A stretch of 9,367 bases of DNA, taken from the NCBI GenBank assembly GCA_043817485.1, contig JBDRGX010000016.1:1-9367 (forward strand). The letters run 5' to 3'. The notes beneath the pieces are model-generated. The model saw nothing but the letters and a program-made list of their open reading frames with translations. It did no database searches and was not told the DNA's origin. Positions 7,177-9,367 of the stretch are shown piece by piece. A program made the position numbers and the translations under genes. The first letter of the stretch is position 1; every line of letters begins with the position of its first letter. This DNA comes from JBDRGX01 sp043817485 [NCBI: bacterium]. Lineage in GTDB: Bacteria > JBDRGX01.

Positions 7177-7270
7177 GAATTTTAGATTTTAGAATTTGGA
7201 TTAAAGATTGCGAATATGAAAAAATTGAAAAATTTTATTTTTTCAATCCAAAATCGAAAATCCAAAATTG
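7177..7270. repeat. 94-base imperfect inverted repeat with inner AT hairpin
   Basis: The 26-base arm at 7177-7202 matches the reverse complement of 7245-7270 at 22 of 26 positions. The right arm is itself built from two AATCCAAAAT units (7245-7254 and 7259-7268) with a 14-base period. Between the arms, TTGAAAAA at 7225-7232 and TTTTTCAA at 7239-7246 form a perfect 8-base-pair hairpin with a 6-base loop. If transcribed, the segment could fold into a long stem that ends 83 bases before the udp start. It could be a MITE-like remnant or simply a repeat-derived structure. There is no T tract after it that would make it an obvious terminator. Confidence 0.6.
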
Positions 7271-7339
7271 TTTATAGAAGAAGTTAAAAAAAGGAAAAGA
7301 ATTTTTTTCTTAAATTTTCACTTGAACACTTTTATTATT

Positions 7340-7344
7340 GGAGG
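7340..7344 (+). promoter_or_regulatory. strong ribosome binding site of udp
   Basis: GGAGG lies 9 bases before the ATG at 7354. It is the best Shine-Dalgarno match in the window and fixes the udp start, in contrast to rpe, which has none. Confidence 0.8.
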
Positions 7345-7353
7345 AATATATAA

Positions 7354-8124
7354 ATGAAAACAAAATCTGTATATCATTTAGGATTAAGTAAAAAAGATAT
7401 TGAATCAGCTAAATTTGTTTTTTTACCGGGAGATCCAGCAAGAGTAGAAAAAATAGCAAAAAGTTTTGATTCTCAATCTAAATTTTTAATTCAAAAAAGA
7501 GAATATTGTAGTTATTTAGGAAAAATAAATAATGTACCTATTTTAGTAACTTCTACTGGAATTGGAGGAGCATCTACTTCTATTGCTGTTGATGAATTAT
7601 CTCAATTAGGTATAAAAACATTTCTTCGTGTAGGTACTACTGGTGCTATTTCTCCAAAAATAGAAATAGGAGATGTTATTATTACTACTGGATCTGTTCG
7701 TTTAGATGGTGTTTCTAATCATTATGCTCCTATTGAATATCCCGCAGTATCTTGTTATGAAGTTATTGATGCTTTAGTAAAATCATCTATAAAAAGCAAA
7801 ATAAAATTTCATGTAGGAATTACAGCATCAAGTGCTACTTTTTATCCAGGACAAGAAAGGTATGATTCTTATTCTAAATATGTAATTAGAAATTTTCAAG
7901 GATCTAATTTAGAATGGGAAAAATTAAATGTTTTAAATTATGAAATGGAATCAGCCACTTTACTTACTATGGCAAGTGCTTTTGGATTAAAAGCTGGTTG
8001 TATTACTGGAGTAGTTAATAAACGAGTAAAAAGCGAAAAAATTACTAAAAAACATTTAGAAATGGGTGAAAAAAATGTTATTGAAGTAGCAATTGAAGCA
8101 ATGAAAATTTTAATAAAAAATTAA
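7354..8124 (+). CDS. udp: uridine phosphorylase
   Basis: Udp splits uridine with phosphate into uracil and ribose 1-phosphate, salvaging pyrimidines in the cytoplasm. The protein is 256 residues of the NP-I nucleoside phosphorylase fold. Its residues follow E. coli Udp closely: His8, Gly26 and Arg30 fall at the same numbers, and Arg49, Arg92 and Thr95 complete the phosphate site. Gln167 and Arg169 in FYPGQERYD are the uracil-recognising pair that separates Udp from purine phosphorylases. Glu197-Met198-Glu199 in NYEMESATL bind the ribose. SVRLDGVSNHYAPIEYPAV is nearly the E. coli sequence. GGAGG precedes the ATG. It faces the sugar kinase, and the two stop codons overlap on TTAA at 8121-8124. 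Codon usage is as AT-rich as in its neighbours, so any transfer was not recent. Other nucleoside specificity is possible but less likely. Confidence 0.94.
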   Translation: MKTKSVYHLGLSKKDIESAKFVFLPGDPARVEKIAKSFDSQSKFLIQKREYCSYLGKINNVPILVTSTGIGGASTSIAVDELSQLGIKTFLRVGTTGAISPKIEIGDVIITTGSVRLDGVSNHYAPIEYPAVSCYEVIDALVKSSIKSKIKFHVGITASSATFYPGQERYDSYSKYVIRNFQGSNLEWEKLNVLNYEMESATLLTMASAFGLKAGCITGVVNKRVKSEKITKKHLEMGEKNVIEVAIEAMKILIKN

Positions 8125-9173
8125 CTTTCCCAAACTCTTAATCCATGACGACTAAGATAAATAGGAATATTTTTAAATAAAGGATTTATTTCTTCAATTT
8201 CTTTTATCATTTTTCTTTTCTCATAAAAAAGATTATTACAAAGTAATGTAATAGAACCACCATCTCCTCCAGCACCATTTACTTTCCAACCAGCAACATT
8301 ATATTTTTTAGCTATTTTAATTATTTCATAAGCATCTTTACTTACAATCTCTGGATGAAGTGTTGCTTGTATTTCTGTATTTTGACACATTATTTTGCCT
8401 AATTCTTTTAAATTTCCAGAATAAAGAGCATTTTTTGATTTTTCAGCAAATTTTCTTAACTTTTCTAATTTTTCATTTTTTGCTCCAACAGATTCTAATT
8501 CTTTAATTACTTTTTGATGTACTGCTGAAGAAACATGAGATTTGCCTAAAAAAATTAAAGTTAATCTTTTTTCTAATTCCCACCAAATTGAATTAGAAAT
8601 TTCTATTTTAGAAACTGTAACAAATGGATATTTTGTCATTTCAATAAAATTAATACCACCATAAGCTGAACAAAATTGATCTTGAATTCCACATTGTTGA
8701 GAAAGCATTTTAGTTTCAATCATTTGAGCAGTATAAGCTACTTCATGAGGAGTCATTCGCCCAGGAGTAAGATGGTCTAATGCTCCAATTAAAGCAACAG
8801 TAACAGCAGCTGAAGTTCCAGTAGAACAACCAGTTGGAGCTTCTGAATAAATAATTACTTTTAAAGAAACATTATAAGGAATTTTCATATATTTAATAGC
8901 TGCTTCTAATAAAGGATGTTGAGTCCATTTTTTATTTTTTTCATGATTGATAGTATATTTATCACCATAATTTTCTGCTTGAATAATAATTTGATTTTCT
9001 TTTTCAGTAGAAGCATATACTTCTATTTGTACTTCTACATAAGGATAAACTGCAATATTAAATACTTTTCCATATTCAGCAAACCAAGTATCAGTCCAGC
9101 CACCATTATCACAAATTCTAATAGGAGCAATGCTATTAATGACTTTTATTCTTTTTTCTGTTTTTTTATTCAT
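8121..9173 (-). CDS. GHMP-superfamily sugar kinase (fucokinase / heptose-7-phosphate kinase-like)
   Basis: This 350-residue protein should transfer phosphate from ATP to a sugar or sugar phosphate. The N-terminal APIRICDNGGWTDTWFAEYG (16-35) matches the sugar-binding start seen in fucokinases and D-glycero-D-manno-heptose 7-phosphate kinases (HddA type). Motif 2 is PTGCSTGTSAA at 113-123, in place of the usual PxGxGLGSSAA. GIQDQFCSAYGGINFIEM from 162 is the GxQDQ block shared with HddA and fucokinase, with Asp165 the likely catalytic base. Motif 3 is GAGGDGGS at 300-307, a variant of GAGGGGF. The ATG at 9171-9173 has AAGGAA 6 bases upstream and a promoter-like sequence further up. A role in nucleotide-sugar supply for surface glycans would fit the family, but no neighbour supports it. 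The substrate is unknown, so no gene symbol is given. Confidence 0.85.
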   Translation of the reverse strand: MNKKTEKRIKVINSIAPIRICDNGGWTDTWFAEYGKVFNIAVYPYVEVQIEVYASTEKENQIIIQAENYGDKYTINHEKNKKWTQHPLLEAAIKYMKIPYNVSLKVIIYSEAPTGCSTGTSAAVTVALIGALDHLTPGRMTPHEVAYTAQMIETKMLSQQCGIQDQFCSAYGGINFIEMTKYPFVTVSKIEISNSIWWELEKRLTLIFLGKSHVSSAVHQKVIKELESVGAKNEKLEKLRKFAEKSKNALYSGNLKELGKIMCQNTEIQATLHPEIVSKDAYEIIKIAKKYNVAGWKVNGAGGDGGSITLLCNNLFYEKRKMIKEIEEINPLFKNIPIYLSRHGLRVWES

Positions 9174-9221
9174 TTATTTTTCCTTATAAATTAGTAAAAA
9201 AATAAAATTTATATTGGTTTA

Positions 9222-9249
9222 AAATTATCATAATAAAAAAGCATGTCAA
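9222..9249 (-). promoter_or_regulatory. putative promoter of the GHMP kinase gene
   Basis: Read on the minus strand, a perfect -35 TTGACA (9249-9244) is followed after 16 bases by TAATTT (9227-9222), a poor -10 with three consensus matches. TATGAT is closer to consensus but sits only 11 bases from the -35. The leader to the ATG at 9173 would be about 40 bases and includes AAGGAA at 9185-9180. The -35 is convincing and the -10 is uncertain. Confidence 0.45.
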
Positions 9250-9277
9250 TACTTTTTTATTAAAGTTTTAAAATTTC

Positions 9278-9306
9278 TTGACAGGATTATTAAAAATTAT
9301 TATGAA
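9278..9306 (+). promoter_or_regulatory. putative divergent promoter reading out of the window
   Basis: A perfect TTGACA at 9278-9283 is followed after 17 bases by TATGAA at 9301-9306, four matches to TATAAT. It points rightwards, away from the kinase gene, and suggests that a gene or RNA on the + strand begins beyond 9367. No start codon with a Shine-Dalgarno is seen before the window ends. Confidence 0.4.
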
Positions 9307-9335
9307 TAAAAATAATTAAATAAAATTTGTGTAGT

Positions 9336-9367
9336 CAACCAAATCCTTCAACCTAATCCTTAAGGAT
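9336..9367. repeat. tandem 13-base repeat ending in a palindrome at the window edge
   Basis: CAACCAAATCCTT at 9336-9348 is followed directly by CAACCTAATCCTT at 9349-9361, 12 of 13 bases identical. The second unit runs into AAGGAT, so ATCCTTAAGGAT at 9356-9367 is a perfect 12-base palindrome cut by the window end. If the sequence continued with the reverse complement of the repeats, this would be the left arm of a long inverted repeat. The element's extent and role cannot be judged from here. Confidence 0.6.

Larger units (their letters stand above)
6717..7353. other. repeat-rich intergenic spacer between mutS and udp
   Basis: These 637 bases hold no credible protein gene on either strand. 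The only open frame of note runs through the repeats and has no Shine-Dalgarno. The spacer is a patchwork of TTTCGAA units, GC-rich palindromes, an ATCTC/GAGAT palindrome, AGAATTCAG repeats and a long AT-rich inverted repeat, each listed separately. No strong rho-independent terminator for mutS is visible. The best candidate is TTGCAA at 6724-6729 pairing with TTGCAA at 6744-6749 across a 14-base loop, with a T run only at 6765-6770, and it is weak. No convincing promoter for udp was found. Confidence 0.8.

Noticed and set aside
7081-7270. CRISPR-like array from the AGAATTCAG and AATCCAAAAT repeats
   Set aside because: The repeats are 9-10 bases with spacers of only a few bases, far too short for CRISPR units, and no cas gene is present.
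8916-9194. 92-codon open frame on the + strand across the kinase start
   Set aside because: It is antisense to the conserved N-terminal kinase motifs and its Phe/Ile-rich product is typical of the complement of A-rich coding sequence.

Overview
This window comes from a very AT-rich bacterium; G+C is roughly a quarter by eye. It carries ordinary housekeeping genes packed tightly on the + strand. Every recognisable protein is a bacterial family with a clear E. coli counterpart. The mix of very low G+C, heavy poly-A use, TTG/GTG starts and an intergenic spacer full of short GC-rich palindromes is what I would expect of an uncultured, deep-branching Gram-negative-like lineage (Omnitrophica or Elusimicrobia type). 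That placement is a guess. I see no phage, IS transposase, CRISPR, tRNA or rRNA.

Bases 1-6716 hold one probable operon of five genes: rpe, hisI, ligA, pdxA and mutS. A sigma70-like promoter lies so close to the rpe ATG that the message would be leaderless. The other genes follow with a 1-base gap or overlaps of 8, 4 and 7 bases, three of them on TTG or GTG starts, so translation is probably coupled. Rpe interconverts pentose phosphates. HisI does the third step of histidine synthesis. PdxA belongs to the DXP-dependent vitamin B6 pathway. LigA seals nicks in replication and repair, and MutS recognises mismatches. The striking defect is in ligA: one extra A in a 9-A run inside the zinc-finger coding region splits the gene into two frames. 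Because LigA is normally essential, this is more likely a sequencing indel or a slippage site than a real loss.

Bases 6717-7353 are a 637-base spacer with no credible gene. It holds several kinds of dispersed repeat: TTTCGAA units, two copies of a GC-rich palindrome plus a decayed partial copy, an ATCTC/GAGAT palindrome, AGAATTCAG repeats, and a 94-base imperfect inverted repeat enclosing an AT hairpin.

Bases 7354-9173 hold two convergent genes whose stop codons overlap on the palindrome TTAA. One is udp, an E. coli-like uridine phosphorylase with a strong Shine-Dalgarno sequence. The other is a GHMP-superfamily sugar kinase on the minus strand with variant phosphate-loop motifs.

Bases 9174-9367 are noncoding. 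They contain a minus-strand promoter for the kinase, a possible divergent promoter reading out of the window, and, at the very edge, two tandem 13-base repeats ending in a 12-base palindrome. No multi-gene novel system is evident. The points most worth checking are the ligA frameshift, the leaderless promoter, the repeat families and the kinase subfamily.
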